Assembly (NCBI RefSeq): GCF_031884435.1
Contig: NZ_CP134779.1
Coordinates: 1,736,001 to 1,800,000, forward strand
From: Bosea sp. 685
Lineage (GTDB): Bacteria > Pseudomonadota > Alphaproteobacteria > Rhizobiales > Beijerinckiaceae
Reading direction: 5' to 3'
Length of the DNA stretch: 64,000 nt
The notes under the pieces were generated by a model. The model was not told the DNA's origin and made no database searches. It worked only from the letters and a program-made list of their open reading frames with translations. Made by a program: the position numbers and the translations under genes. Within the stretch, counting starts at the first letter, position 1. Each line of letters starts with the position of its first letter. Of the stretch, positions 55,230 through 63,864 are shown in pieces.

Positions 55230-55988
55230 TCAGCTTCCGGTGAACTGGCGCAGGAAGACGCCGAGATCGTTGAGGAAGACGCTCATCATGACGCCGATGA
55301 CAGCGATGAGCACGACCATGCCGCCGAAGATCGAGGCCGGGACGGCCAGAAAGAAGACCTGGAGCTGCGGCATCATGCGCGCGAGCACGCCCAGCCCCAG
55401 ATTGAACAGCAGCCCGAAGACGATGAAGGGGGCCGAGATCTGGACAGCGAGCGCAAACCCTTGCGCGGCAGCGCGGACGGCCAGGGTCAGTATGTCGTTG
55501 ACGTCGGGCAGGCCGCCGGGCGGCAGCACGCGGTAACTTTCATGGACCGCGACGATGGCGACATGATGCAGGTCTGTCGTCAGGATGAGTGTGATGCCGA
55601 GCATGGTCAGCAGGTTGCCGACCGAGGGATTCTGTTGCCCGCCCGTCGGGTCGATCGTCGTGGCGAAGCCCAGCCCCATCGTCTGCGCGACGATCGCGCC
55701 CGCCGATTGCAGGCAGGCCATGACGAAGCGCGAGCAGAGGCCGATGACGAGGCCGATCAGCACCTCGCTGGCGAGCAAGCCGACGACGCCGGGCATGTCG
55801 CTCGGCACGCGCAGCAGCGGACGGACCATCGGCGCTATCATCAGAGCGATGAAGAAGGCCAGCGACAGCCGCGCACGCGAAAAGACGAAGCGCTCGCCGA
55901 TGCCCGGCATCAGCATGACCATTGTTCCAACGCGCGCGAAGACAAGCACGAAAACGGCGCTGATCTCGGGCAGGATCGCGATCTGCAT
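55230..55988 (-). CDS. fliR: Flagellar export protein FliR
   Basis: 252 residues from MQIAILPEISAVFVLVFARV at 55988, where homology in type begins. An in-frame ATG at 56075 overlaps the fliQ stop (ATGA) and would add 29 charged residues unlike FliR; translational coupling makes it a possible alternative. FliR features: VGTMVMLMPGIGERFVFSRA, GLLASEVLIGLVIGLCSRFV, TIDPTGGQQNPSVGNLLTML and LGVLARMMPQLQVFFLAVPA, with about six membrane helices. It is part of the FliPQR-FlhB export gate in the inner membrane. Confidence 0.92.
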   Translation of the reverse strand: MQIAILPEISAVFVLVFARVGTMVMLMPGIGERFVFSRARLSLAFFIALMIAPMVRPLLRVPSDMPGVVGLLASEVLIGLVIGLCSRFVMACLQSAGAIVAQTMGLGFATTIDPTGGQQNPSVGNLLTMLGITLILTTDLHHVAIVAVHESYRVLPPGGLPDVNDILTLAVRAAAQGFALAVQISAPFIVFGLLFNLGLGVLARMMPQLQVFFLAVPASIFGGMVVLIAVIGVMMSVFLNDLGVFLRQFTGS

Positions 55989-56071
55989 CGGGCGCGGCTG
56001 GCCTCTTCGCCGATCGGTGCGTCGCAAGCTGGAGCCATGGGCGACCATGGCTGGGCAAAGCTGCGGCAGGT

Positions 56072-56338
56072 TCATTCGCCCGTGGCGATTCGGACGGCGA
56101 CCCGCCCCATATAGCCTGCGAGCGCGTCGCCCATGAACGGAAGAAACACCATCAGCGTCACGAAAACGGCGAGGATCTTCGGAACGTAGACGAGCGTCTG
56201 TTCCTGGATCTGCGTCAGGGCCTGCACCAGCGAGACCGCGAGGCCGACGATGAGGGCAACCGCCATCACCGGCCCACCGGCCTTGAGGAAGACGAAAATG
56301 CCGTCGCGCGCGACGTCGAGGATGGCTCCGGAGGTCAT
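56072..56338 (-). CDS. fliQ: Flagellar export protein FliQ
   Basis: 88 residues, start MTSGAILDVARDGIFVFLKA at 56338. Two membrane helices (about residues 15-42 and 52-75) and the family motif GLAVSLVQALTQIQEQTLVY with PKILAVFVTLMVFLPFM. FliQ forms the gate with FliP and FliR. It lies between fliE (46 bp gap) and fliR, all on the minus strand. Length is exactly that of the family. Confidence 0.95.
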   Translation of the reverse strand: MTSGAILDVARDGIFVFLKAGGPVMAVALIVGLAVSLVQALTQIQEQTLVYVPKILAVFVTLMVFLPFMGDALAGYMGRVAVRIATGE

Positions 56339-56384
56339 TGCTTCGTTTCTTGTCCTGGCTTCTCGTCCTGAAACGCGGCGGCCG

Positions 56385-56708
56385 TCAGACCGGCATCCGC
56401 ATGATTTCCTCATAGGCCGCGATGATCTTGTCGCGCACGGCGACGAGCGTCTCGATCGCGGCCTCGCTTTCGGCGACGGCGGTCACGACATCGACGACAT
56501 CGGAGCGGCCGGCGGCGACATTGGCCGTCTGCGTGTCGCTCTTCTTGCCGGCGTCGGCGGTGGCTTCGAGCGCCTTGCTGATCAGCGACGAGAAATCCGG
56601 GCCGTCGCCTGCGCCGGTCGCTGAGGCGAGCGGCTTGCGCATCAGATTGCCCGCGCCCATCCCCTGGATCGAGGCGTAGGCTCCCGCGGCGAAGCTGGGT
56701 GTGGCCAT
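56385..56708 (-). CDS. fliE: Flagellar hook-basal body protein FliE
   Basis: 107 residues, start MATPSFAAGAYASIQGMGAG at 56708; the open frame upstream overlaps flgC in another frame and is not coding. The C-terminal FliE motif is SDVVDVVTAVAESEAAIETL, VAVRDKIIAAYEEIMRMPV. FliE joins the MS ring to the proximal rod and is an early export substrate. It lies 29 bp after flgC and 46 bp before fliQ in the operon. Confidence 0.93.
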   Translation of the reverse strand: MATPSFAAGAYASIQGMGAGNLMRKPLASATGAGDGPDFSSLISKALEATADAGKKSDTQTANVAAGRSDVVDVVTAVAESEAAIETLVAVRDKIIAAYEEIMRMPV

Positions 56709-56737
56709 GGCTGGGGTTCCTGTTCCGGGCCGCGCGA

Positions 56738-57148
56738 TCAGGTGCGCAGGATGTCGATGGTGCGCTGGATCATCCGGCGCGTGGAGGAGATCAGATTGAG
56801 GTTGGCCTCGTAGCTGCGCTGGGCCTCGCGCATGTCCACGGTCTCGATCAGGGTGTCGACATTGGGCATGCGGACATTGCCCGAGGCGTCGGCGACCGGA
56901 TTGCCGGGCTCGAATTTCGTGCGGAAGGCGCTCTGGTCGCGCTGGACGCGGCCGAGATTGACCAATTGTGCGTCGAGGTCGCGGTCGAAACGGCGCTGAA
57001 AGGTCGGGATCTTGCGGCGATAAGGGTCGGCGCCGGCGCTGGCGGGCCCGGAATCGGCGTTGGCCATATTCTCCGCGATGACCCGCATGCGGCCGGACTG
57101 GGTGCGCAGGCCTGATGCCGCGACCGCGATGCTCTTCATCAAATCCAT
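56738..57148 (-). CDS. flgC: Flagellar basal-body rod protein FlgC
   Basis: 136 residues, start MDLMKSIAVAASGLRTQSGR. The N-terminal rod motif (AASGLRTQSGRMRVIAENMA, then NADSGPASAGADPYRRKIPT) and the C-terminal helix (NVDTLIETVDMREAQRSYEA, NLNLISSTRRMIQRTIDIL) are FlgC-type. It forms part of the proximal rod. The gap to flgB upstream is 127 bp and is occupied by a family B repeat, unlike the tight spacing elsewhere in this operon. Confidence 0.95.
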   Translation of the reverse strand: MDLMKSIAVAASGLRTQSGRMRVIAENMANADSGPASAGADPYRRKIPTFQRRFDRDLDAQLVNLGRVQRDQSAFRTKFEPGNPVADASGNVRMPNVDTLIETVDMREAQRSYEANLNLISSTRRMIQRTIDILRT

Positions 57149-57167
57149 GATTTGCCTCCCGCCATAT

Positions 57168-57270
57168 TAGAGCGGTTTCCGATCCTATTGGATCGTTCAA
57201 CCGCTCTATCTCCTTGTTTTAACGCGTTTTCTTCACGCGAACCGGTGCCCACTTCGCTCGAAAACGCTGC
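57168..57270. repeat. Dispersed repeat family B copy 2, inside the flgB-flgC operon
   Basis: A 103-bp element with the hairpin CCGATCCTATTGG-like start and the block GCGTTTTCTTCACGCGAACC then TCGAAAACGC near its end. It matches copy 1 at 10631-10736 in order and orientation. It fills nearly all of the space between the flgB stop (57276) and the flgC start (57148). Confidence 0.85.
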
Positions 57271-57275
57271 GCCGG

Positions 57276-57677
57276 TCACCGGCCCTTGCCGATCGCGATC
57301 TTCATCAGGCCCAGCCCCTTGGTGTAGAGCGAGGCGGCGAGCTGGTAGTCAGACTGGTTCTGCGCGACCTTCATCATCTCGTCCTCGAGATTGACCGCGT
57401 TGCCGTTCGGCGTGATTTCGAAACGCGGAGCGCCCGTGCTGTCGAAGCCGCCACGCTGGCCGGAGAGGCCCATATGACTGGGGCTGGTCTGCGCCATCAC
57501 GACGCCGGCCTGGCCGGGCGCGATCGCGGGCGCCTTCAAGTCATGCGGGCGAAAACCCGGGCTGTCGGCATTGGCGACGTTCTCGGCCAGCAGCTTCTGG
57601 CGCGATTGGTGCCAGTGCATGCGCGTCTTCAGCGCCTGCATCAGGTTTCCGCCGGTGCCCAAAGCAGTGTCGGCCAT
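57276..57677 (-). CDS. flgB: Flagellar basal-body rod protein FlgB
   Basis: 133 residues, start MADTALGTGGNLMQALKTRM at 57677 (eight codons inside the longest frame). The rod motif is MHWHQSRQKLLAENVANADS, PGFRPHDLKAP, and the C-terminal helix is NLEDEMMKVAQNQSDYQLAA, SLYTKGLGLMKIAIGKGR. FlgB is the first rod protein. The gene heads the minus-strand flgB-flgC-fliE-fliQ-fliR-flhB operon and is divergent from fliO with 248 bp between the starts; this region must hold both promoters, but I could not fix them. Confidence 0.94.
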   Translation of the reverse strand: MADTALGTGGNLMQALKTRMHWHQSRQKLLAENVANADSPGFRPHDLKAPAIAPGQAGVVMAQTSPSHMGLSGQRGGFDSTGAPRFEITPNGNAVNLEDEMMKVAQNQSDYQLAASLYTKGLGLMKIAIGKGR

Positions 57678-57925
57678 GGTCGATCGTTCCGTTCCGGTCA
57701 CCCTGGGGCCGGCTGTCGCCGAGGGGCGGCTGCGCGGCGGAGGCTTTCGCTCACTGGGTAAATATTGCCGGGTACAGGGTTAACGACCGGTTAAAATCGG
57801 TTTGGCTGTGCGAAACAGTTAACCACGCGTTCACCATGTTGCCCGATAAGAAAAGCGTTATGCTATAGCCAAGGCGTTGAACCTTGGGCGGAAACATCAG
57901 CCGCCCGGGTAGGTCGCCGTCGCTC

Positions 57926-59292
57926 ATGAGGCAAACATTGCAGACGTTGTTCGGCTTCGATCTTACGACCGCGCAGAAGGTGATTGTCGCTTCTGTCGTG
58001 ATTCTCGTGCTGCTGATCCTGCTCGGCTTATTCGTGCGTCAGATCCAAGGCGGTCGGCTGAGAATGAAGGGGCAGGGCGGAGGGCGCCAGCGCCAGCCGC
58101 GGCTTGGCGTCGTCGATACCCATACTCTCGACCGGCAGCGCCAGCTCATCCTGATCCGACGCGACAATGTTGAGCATCTGATCATGATCGGCGGCGCCTC
58201 GGACGTCGTGGTCGAAACCAACATCCTGCGCAGCGGCGGCCGCGCGGCGGCGGCGCTTCCCATGGAGACCCCGGTGACCGAGCGGCCGGGCGCCTTCGAA
58301 CCCTTGCCGTCGGCCGAGGCCGCGCGCCAAGACACGCGCCAAGATTTGCGCCAAGACCTGCGCCAGGAACAGCCCACATTAGAACGGTTGCCGATCCGAT
58401 CGGCCCCAGGCGGTGCGCCGTCGCGTCCCGCGCAGCAGGGGTCGACGCAGGTCGAGGCTCCTGCCGCTATTGCTGCCGGCGTCGTCCTGCCCAGCCTTGC
58501 GGCTGCGGCAACCCAGATACCGGCGCCGGCGGTTCAGCCACCGAGCTTTACGCGTGATTTTTCCCCGTCGCAGTCGGCCAGCGCCGTCGAGCTCGACAGC
58601 ATGACGCAGCAATTGGAGGAGGCGCTGAAGCGGCCGCATTCGGCCGTCCGCCCGGCGAATGCACCAGCCGAACCGCCACGGCTTCAGGACGAACCCAAGC
58701 CGCCTGCGCCGCTGGTCGAGCCGGTGGTCGATCTCCCCCTATCGCGCCGGCGATGCCGACGCCGACTCCGCCCGCGCCGCCGGAAACGGCAGGGCGGCCG
58801 ATTCCGTTGCCGGCCGATGTCGAGGCCGAGCTCGAAATGGCCCTGGGCCTCAGGCCCGAACGCGTGGTTCCCAAGGCGCCTCCCGTCACCGTAACAGTGA
58901 AACCCGCTCCTGTCGCAGCGCCGCCCGCGCCTCCCATGCCGGAGCCAGTCGTGGCGCCGGAACCCATCAAGGCTGCCCCAGCCAAGAGCGAGCCTGCGGC
59001 CGTGACTGAGTCGGCTCCTCCCGACGATATCGAGGATTCGTTCCTCGAAGCTCCCGCCAAGCCCGCCGAGTCCGCGCCCGCACCGGAGCATAAGCATGAG
59101 GCGAGTGCCGCCCCCGAGCCCAAGATGTCGGCGAGCGAACCGGAACCCGCCTTCAAGCCTGAACCCAAGCCTGAACCCAAGCCCGAGGCTGCGCCCGAGC
59201 TGAAGCCTGCCGCCATCGACCCGTTCTCCGTCGATGCGATCGAGGCGGAGTTTGCGCGTCTGCTCGGCCGCGATCCCAAACCTAAATCCTGA
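57926..59292 (+). CDS. fliO: FliO-like flagellar protein with long Pro-rich tail, split by a frameshift in a C tract
   Basis: Start MRQTLQTLFGFDLTTAQKVI at 57926. A membrane helix (VIVASVVILVLLILLGLFVR) is followed by the FliO domain: LGVVDTHTLDRQRQLILIRR, DNVEHLIMIGGASDVVVETN. The rest is a long tail rich in Pro, Ala and Glu, with RQDL repeats near residue 140 and EPKPEPKP repeats near the end. The frame shifts at the run CCCCC (58735-58739): one more C joins ...LVEPVVDLP with IAPAMPTPTPPAPPETAG, which continues as ADVEAELEMALGLRPERVVP to 59292 (455 residues). FliO helps assemble the FliP gate; fliP follows 180 bp downstream. The break may be a sequencing error. Confidence 0.82.
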
Positions 59293-59312
59293 CATCACAA
59301 ATCTTGACATCA

Positions 59313-59351
59313 CCCAGGGCCGCCTCGTCGCCTCGGCGAGGCGGCCCTGGG
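59313..59351. repeat. Strong hairpin between fliO and fliP
   Basis: A perfect 15-bp inverted repeat CCCAGGGCCGCCTCG / CGAGGCGGCCCTGGG with a 9-base centre, 20 bp after the fliO stop. No T run follows, so it is more likely a REP-like or mRNA-stabilising hairpin than a full terminator. The direct repeat GGCACGATCAACAGG follows right after (59350-59378). Confidence 0.7.
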
Positions 59352-59472
59352 CACGATCAACAGGCACGATCAACAGGATTGTCGGTGTGCGCGGGCCTGA
59401 CGCCCCGTCCCCGGTTGCCGGGGCGCGCTGGCCGGCTCTAGCGTTGGCCGGCCCGATCGACTGAGTCGGGCG

Positions 59473-60258
59473 TTGTTCCGGCCCGGCGTGACCTTGACGA
59501 GAACCCTTGAGAGATCGCTGCGAGGCGGCCGCGCCCTATGGGGCGCGCTAGCGCTCTTGCCGGTGCTGGCGGCTCCGGCCTGGGCGCAGACGCTTTCGCT
59601 CGACCTGGGGCAAGGCGGGGGCGTCGCCGAGCGTGCGCTCCAGCTCATCGCCGTCATCACGGTGCTGTCGCTCGCACCGTCGATCCTGGTCATGGTGACG
59701 TCGTTCACGCGCATCGCCGTCGTGCTGTCGTTGCTGCGCTCGGCGCTCGGCACGCAGACCGCCCCGCCGAATGCCGTGATCATCGGGCTGGCGCTGTTCC
59801 TGACCGGCTTCGTGATGACGCCGACGCTCCGCGAGGCCTATCGCACGGCGATCGAACCGCTCGTTGCCGGCCAGATCCAGCCGCAGGAGGCCTATAATCG
59901 CGGGGTCGTGCCGTTCAAGGCGTTCATGCTCAAGAATGTCCGCGAGAAGGATCTGGCGTTGTTCATGGAGATGTCGCGCGAGCCGGTTCCCGCGCGGCCC
60001 GAGGACGTCCAGATCCAGGTGCTGGTGCCAGCCTTCATGATCTCGGAACTGCGCCGCGCCTTCGAGATCGGCTTCCTGCTGTTCGTGCCCTTCCTGATCA
60101 TCGACCTGGTGGTGGCCTCGATCCTGATGTCGGTCGGCATGATGATGCTGCCGCCGGTGACGGTGGCGCTGCCGTTCAAGCTGATCTTCTTCGTGCTGGT
60201 CGACGGCTGGGGGCTCGTCGCGAGCTCGCTGGTCAAGAGCTATGGCGGGTCGGGATAG
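59473..60258 (+). CDS. fliP: Flagellar export protein FliP
   Basis: 261 residues from a TTG at 59473; GTG at 59488 is an alternative. A signal peptide (ALWGALALLPVLAAPAWAQT) precedes the mature FliP: IAVITVLSLAPSILVMVTSF, TRIAVVLSLLRSALGTQTAP, PNAVIIGLALFLTGFVMTPT and VLVPAFMISELRRAFEIGFL, with four membrane helices. FliP builds the core of the export gate with FliQ and FliR. It is on the plus strand after fliO, and its stop is only 3 bp from the end of the convergent TPR-like gene. Confidence 0.95.
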   Translation: MFRPGVTLTRTLERSLRGGRALWGALALLPVLAAPAWAQTLSLDLGQGGGVAERALQLIAVITVLSLAPSILVMVTSFTRIAVVLSLLRSALGTQTAPPNAVIIGLALFLTGFVMTPTLREAYRTAIEPLVAGQIQPQEAYNRGVVPFKAFMLKNVREKDLALFMEMSREPVPARPEDVQIQVLVPAFMISELRRAFEIGFLLFVPFLIIDLVVASILMSVGMMMLPPVTVALPFKLIFFVLVDGWGLVASSLVKSYGGSG

Positions 60259-60261
60259 GGC

Positions 60262-63200
60262 TCAGCCCTGCCTGGACGGCGGGGCTGCGCTGTCGGCGGC
60301 GCCGGTCTGGCCCTCGGTCGGTGGCTGCTCGGGCCTGGGGCGCTGCCGCACGGTGGTGGAGTAGGCTGGGTAGCGGGCGCGATAAGCCGTCATGAAGTCG
60401 GTCAGGGTGTCGGAGCCTGCTGCCGCACGCGCCATCTCGCGGATGTCGGAGGCCTTGGCGCGGCTGGCGCCGGTGACGAAGGCAAAGGTGCGCGCATCCG
60501 TGCTCTGCGCCATCTTGGCGGCGAATTTGCCCCGCAGCCGGTCGAGCGAGAGCGCCTCGTTCGACATGACATAGGAAATCGCGCTGCGCATAACGTCGGC
60601 GCGCTCGCCTTCGCTGAGAGGCTCCGTTCCGCGCCAGCTTTCGCCGAGCATGCGTTCATGCGCCTCGCCGGCCTCCCGCCAGCGCTTGCCGGTCCAGAAG
60701 ATGTCGGCGCGCAAACGGTCGACCTCGGGTCCACGTTCCGCTTCCAGCAGTTCGAGCGCCTGGTCGGTGCGCGACAAATCGGACAATGCCTTGGCCTCGA
60801 GCAGCAGGCGGGCGCGCTTGACGTCGCCGGGCAGTTCGATCAGCCGCGTCGCGTTGAGCGCACGCAGCGCCTCGACCGGCTTGCCGTTCATCAGGCTGAT
60901 CATGGCGAGCTTGGTGGCGACGGTGGAGCGCGCCGCGCCGGTCAGGCGCTTCTCGATCTGGTAGCGCAGGATTTCGCTCGCCTGATCCAGCAGGTCGAGC
61001 TCGACCAGCCTGTCGGCCAAGAGCCGGGTGATTTCGTCGCCGCGCCGGCCGACCGGCAGGAATTCCTTGAAGTCGTAGAACAGCGCGAGCGCTTCGATGC
61101 GCGGCAACTGCTCGGCGCCGCGACCGCTGAACAATTCGGCGAAGCGCTGGGCGGTCTCGTCATGCATGCGCCGCGTCAGCGGGTTGTCGGGGTAGTTCTC
61201 ATTGGCCCGGCGCGCGACCATGAAGGCGTCGCGCCAGCGCTGATGGTCGGCATAGAGCCGGCCAAGCTCGGCCAGCGCTTCCATCTCCAGATCTCCGCCG
61301 CGCCAGATGATCGACACCGTCTCCAGGCGGGCGATGGCTTCGTCGGACGACATGTCCGGCCGCTTTTCGACTTGCGCCAGCTTGACCGCGCGCAATTGCG
61401 CCTCGGAGGCGACAGGCCGGCTGTGGGCCTCGAACAAGGGCTTGTAGCCGTTCAGCGCCGCTTCCGGCCGGCCGCTGACATCGTCGAGGATGGCGCGCAG
61501 GAGCGCCAGTTTCTCGGGGTCGACCAGGCCGCGCGGCAGGTCCGATAGTTTTTCGATCTCGCGCTCGGCGACGGTGAGGTCCTGCGTCGCCAGCGCCGCG
61601 CGGGCCTTTGCGAAGCGCAGCTCGGCCTGGATCTCCGGCGGATAGCGATCGAGGATTGCCTCCGCGCGGCGAAAGCCGATGAGCGCCTGGGCGTTGCGCC
61701 CAAGTCTCTGCTCCGGCAAAGCGCGCCAGAGGCCGGCTTCGACATCCTCCTTGATCGGGCCGGCGTCGAAGGCGGTGATCGCCTCCTGATTGCGATGCAT
61801 GCGCACCGCGATCAGCCCCTTCAGGAAGAGCGGCTCGCGCTGGTTCCGCATGGCCGGGTCGTCTGCCATCATGACCGACAAGGGGCCATTGGCTTCCGCC
61901 ATCAGGCCATTGGCCGCGTAGAAACGCGCCAAGGCGAGGCGAGCCTCGGATTTGCGGCCGCGCGAGGCGTCGGCGACGTCGCGCAGCAGGGCGCGTGCGC
62001 CGTCCCGCACAGTGTCGACGTGCAGCTTGTTCCATTGCTCGGGGTCGAGCAGGGGCGGCTGGGCGGCCGCCGTCTGGCTCGTGTCGCTTTGCGCCTCGGC
62101 GGCTACGTCGAGCGTCACCGTCAAGCCGCCGGCGCGGCCGATCTGGGCCTGGTCGGCCGCGGCGCGCACCACGAGATCGTCGGCGCGGGGCGCGACGGCA
62201 AGACCATGGGCGGTCTGGAGCAAGTTGAATTCGACGAACTGATAGGGCTTGGCCGTGACGCGCGCCGGCCCGAACGCTGTCGCGACCGCCAGCGGCGTGC
62301 CGGACGGGCCCGGCTCGAGCCAGTGCACCCCCGTCATGCCGGACAGCGGTACGGCGAGGATGGTCTGGCCGCGCTCGTCGACCGTGCGGCGCGGGGCGAC
62401 CGGGGTCGCCGTCTTCTTCTGCGGCTCGCCAAGGCTCAGCGACCAAATCGGGCCGTCATCGATCAGCCGTGTCAATTGCTGACTCGCCAGTCGCAGACGC
62501 ACCAGCGTGACCTTGCCCTCGCGGGTTACGGTCGCGTCTTCGACCAGCTGCGGCAGAATGGTCTTGAAATCGGCCGGGTTGATCGTGTCGCGCGTGTCGA
62601 AGACGAGCGTGACGATCCCCGCATCGACGAAGGCGGCCGCGCCGGTCATGCGCGGAAAGCGGAAATCGATATGGCCGCCTTGTGCAGTGCCGGCAGCCTC
62701 GATCTTCACCGCCTGGGGCGCCGGGTCGATGACCGGCGCGGCGACGGCTGCAGGAACGGTCGCGGGCTGGCGGTCGGGAGTGGCGGCGGAAGCCACTGCC
62801 GCAGCCGGCAAGGAGGCCGGCGTCGGCGGCGCCTTCACCGCCGCATCCATTCCCTCTGGCAGGCTCGCCAATGTCGGACCGTTGGTTTTGGTGGGGCGCA
62901 GGAGATCGACCGTCAGCCCATCCTCGTCCTGGAAGTTCCTGACCTGCCAATCCTTCGGAATCGAGAGTTCAAGCCGTGTCGCGACCTCGTCGGTCTCCTG
63001 GGAGAGCAGCGCGACGCCGTCCGGCAAGGCGCGTTTGAGGGCTGCGGGCTCGACTGTCAAAGGCTGGTCGAGGGTCAGCTTCAGCGTGCCGTCCTCGAGC
63101 GCAGTCGTGAGACCGGTTCCAGGGGGGCCTGGAAGACAAGGCGCTCCAGCGTCGGCAGCTTGGCGCCGCGCACGATCAAGGGCTTGTTCTGGGGCCGTGG

Positions 63201-63704
63201 CTGGCGGGCGGCTTCCTTGACGCGGGCTTCGGCCTGCCTCAAGCGCTCCGCCATCTCGGTGATCACTTCGGGCGGGGGGCCCGGCAGCAACCCGGTCCAG
63301 TTCTCGGGCAAAAGGTCGATGAAGGCCTTGTCGCCGGCCTCGATCAGATTGGCGCGGAACATCTTGGGAAGCGCGAAGCGCATGCCGCGCCCGTCGGGAT
63401 CGAGCCGCGCCAGGGTAATGTATTCCGGCAGCTCCTTGGCGATCTTGTTGATGTCGATCTTCACCGGGGAGGCGAAGGCGACCACGAGCACGCCATTGTT
63501 GACGCGGATGCGGGTCGGCGTCGGCTCGTCGAAGGTCAGGGCGAGGCGGCCGAAGCCCGGCGGCATGTCTTGGCCGCGCAAGGTGGCGTTGGCGGCGAGC
63601 GTGGGCTCGCACAGGCCCGCGCCGATGGCGAGCGCAGCCAACCCGATACCGAAGGCAAGGGAACGCGGGACACGCAAAACCGGAGAACTCACGCAACGCG
63701 ACAC
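60262..63704 (-). CDS. Large exported TPR-like protein, split by a frameshift in a C tract
   Basis: Start GTG at 63704 (MSRCVSSPVLRVPRSLAFGI) with a signal peptide ending about TLAANA. The first 190 residues (FGRLALTFDEPTPTRIRVNN, FASPVKIDINKIAKELPEYI) look like an AMIN-type beta domain. The frame then breaks at the run of six G on the plus strand (63122-63127); one more base joins LERLVFQAP to PGTGLTTALEDGTLKLTLD. The long remainder (to 60262; total 1147 residues) has a second beta domain (GHIDFRFPRMTGAAAFVDAG) and then about 500 residues of TPR-like helices (ARLALARFYAANGLMAEANG, EITRLLADRLVELDLLDQAS). The function is unknown; position beside fliP suggests a flagellar link. The break may be a sequencing error. 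Confidence 0.75.
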
Positions 63705-63864
63705 GACCGGGCCGGAGCTGCCTGACCAGGCCGTCCGCCTGCTTTAGACGCTAGACTGTCAAGGATAATGCCGGGTTAACGTGGCCCCGGCATAATATCC
63801 TTGTGGAACAATCGTTTAGAGGGTTCGTCGGGATTGCGGACTCGGGAAGACAAGGGAGCGGGCC
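63705..63864. promoter_or_regulatory. Divergent intergenic region between the large TPR-like gene and the window-edge gene
   Basis: 160 bp separate the two divergent starts. It includes an AT-richer stretch (TAATATCCTTGTGGAACAAT, 63793-63812) that could hold promoters for one or both, and the ribosome site AAGGGAG for the gene at 63865. I cannot place exact promoters. Confidence 0.35.

Noticed and set aside
61795..63747. A 650-codon plus-strand frame antisense to the large TPR-like gene
   Set aside because: Composition is typical of shadow reading, no domain is visible, and the minus strand has a signal peptide and regular helical repeats.
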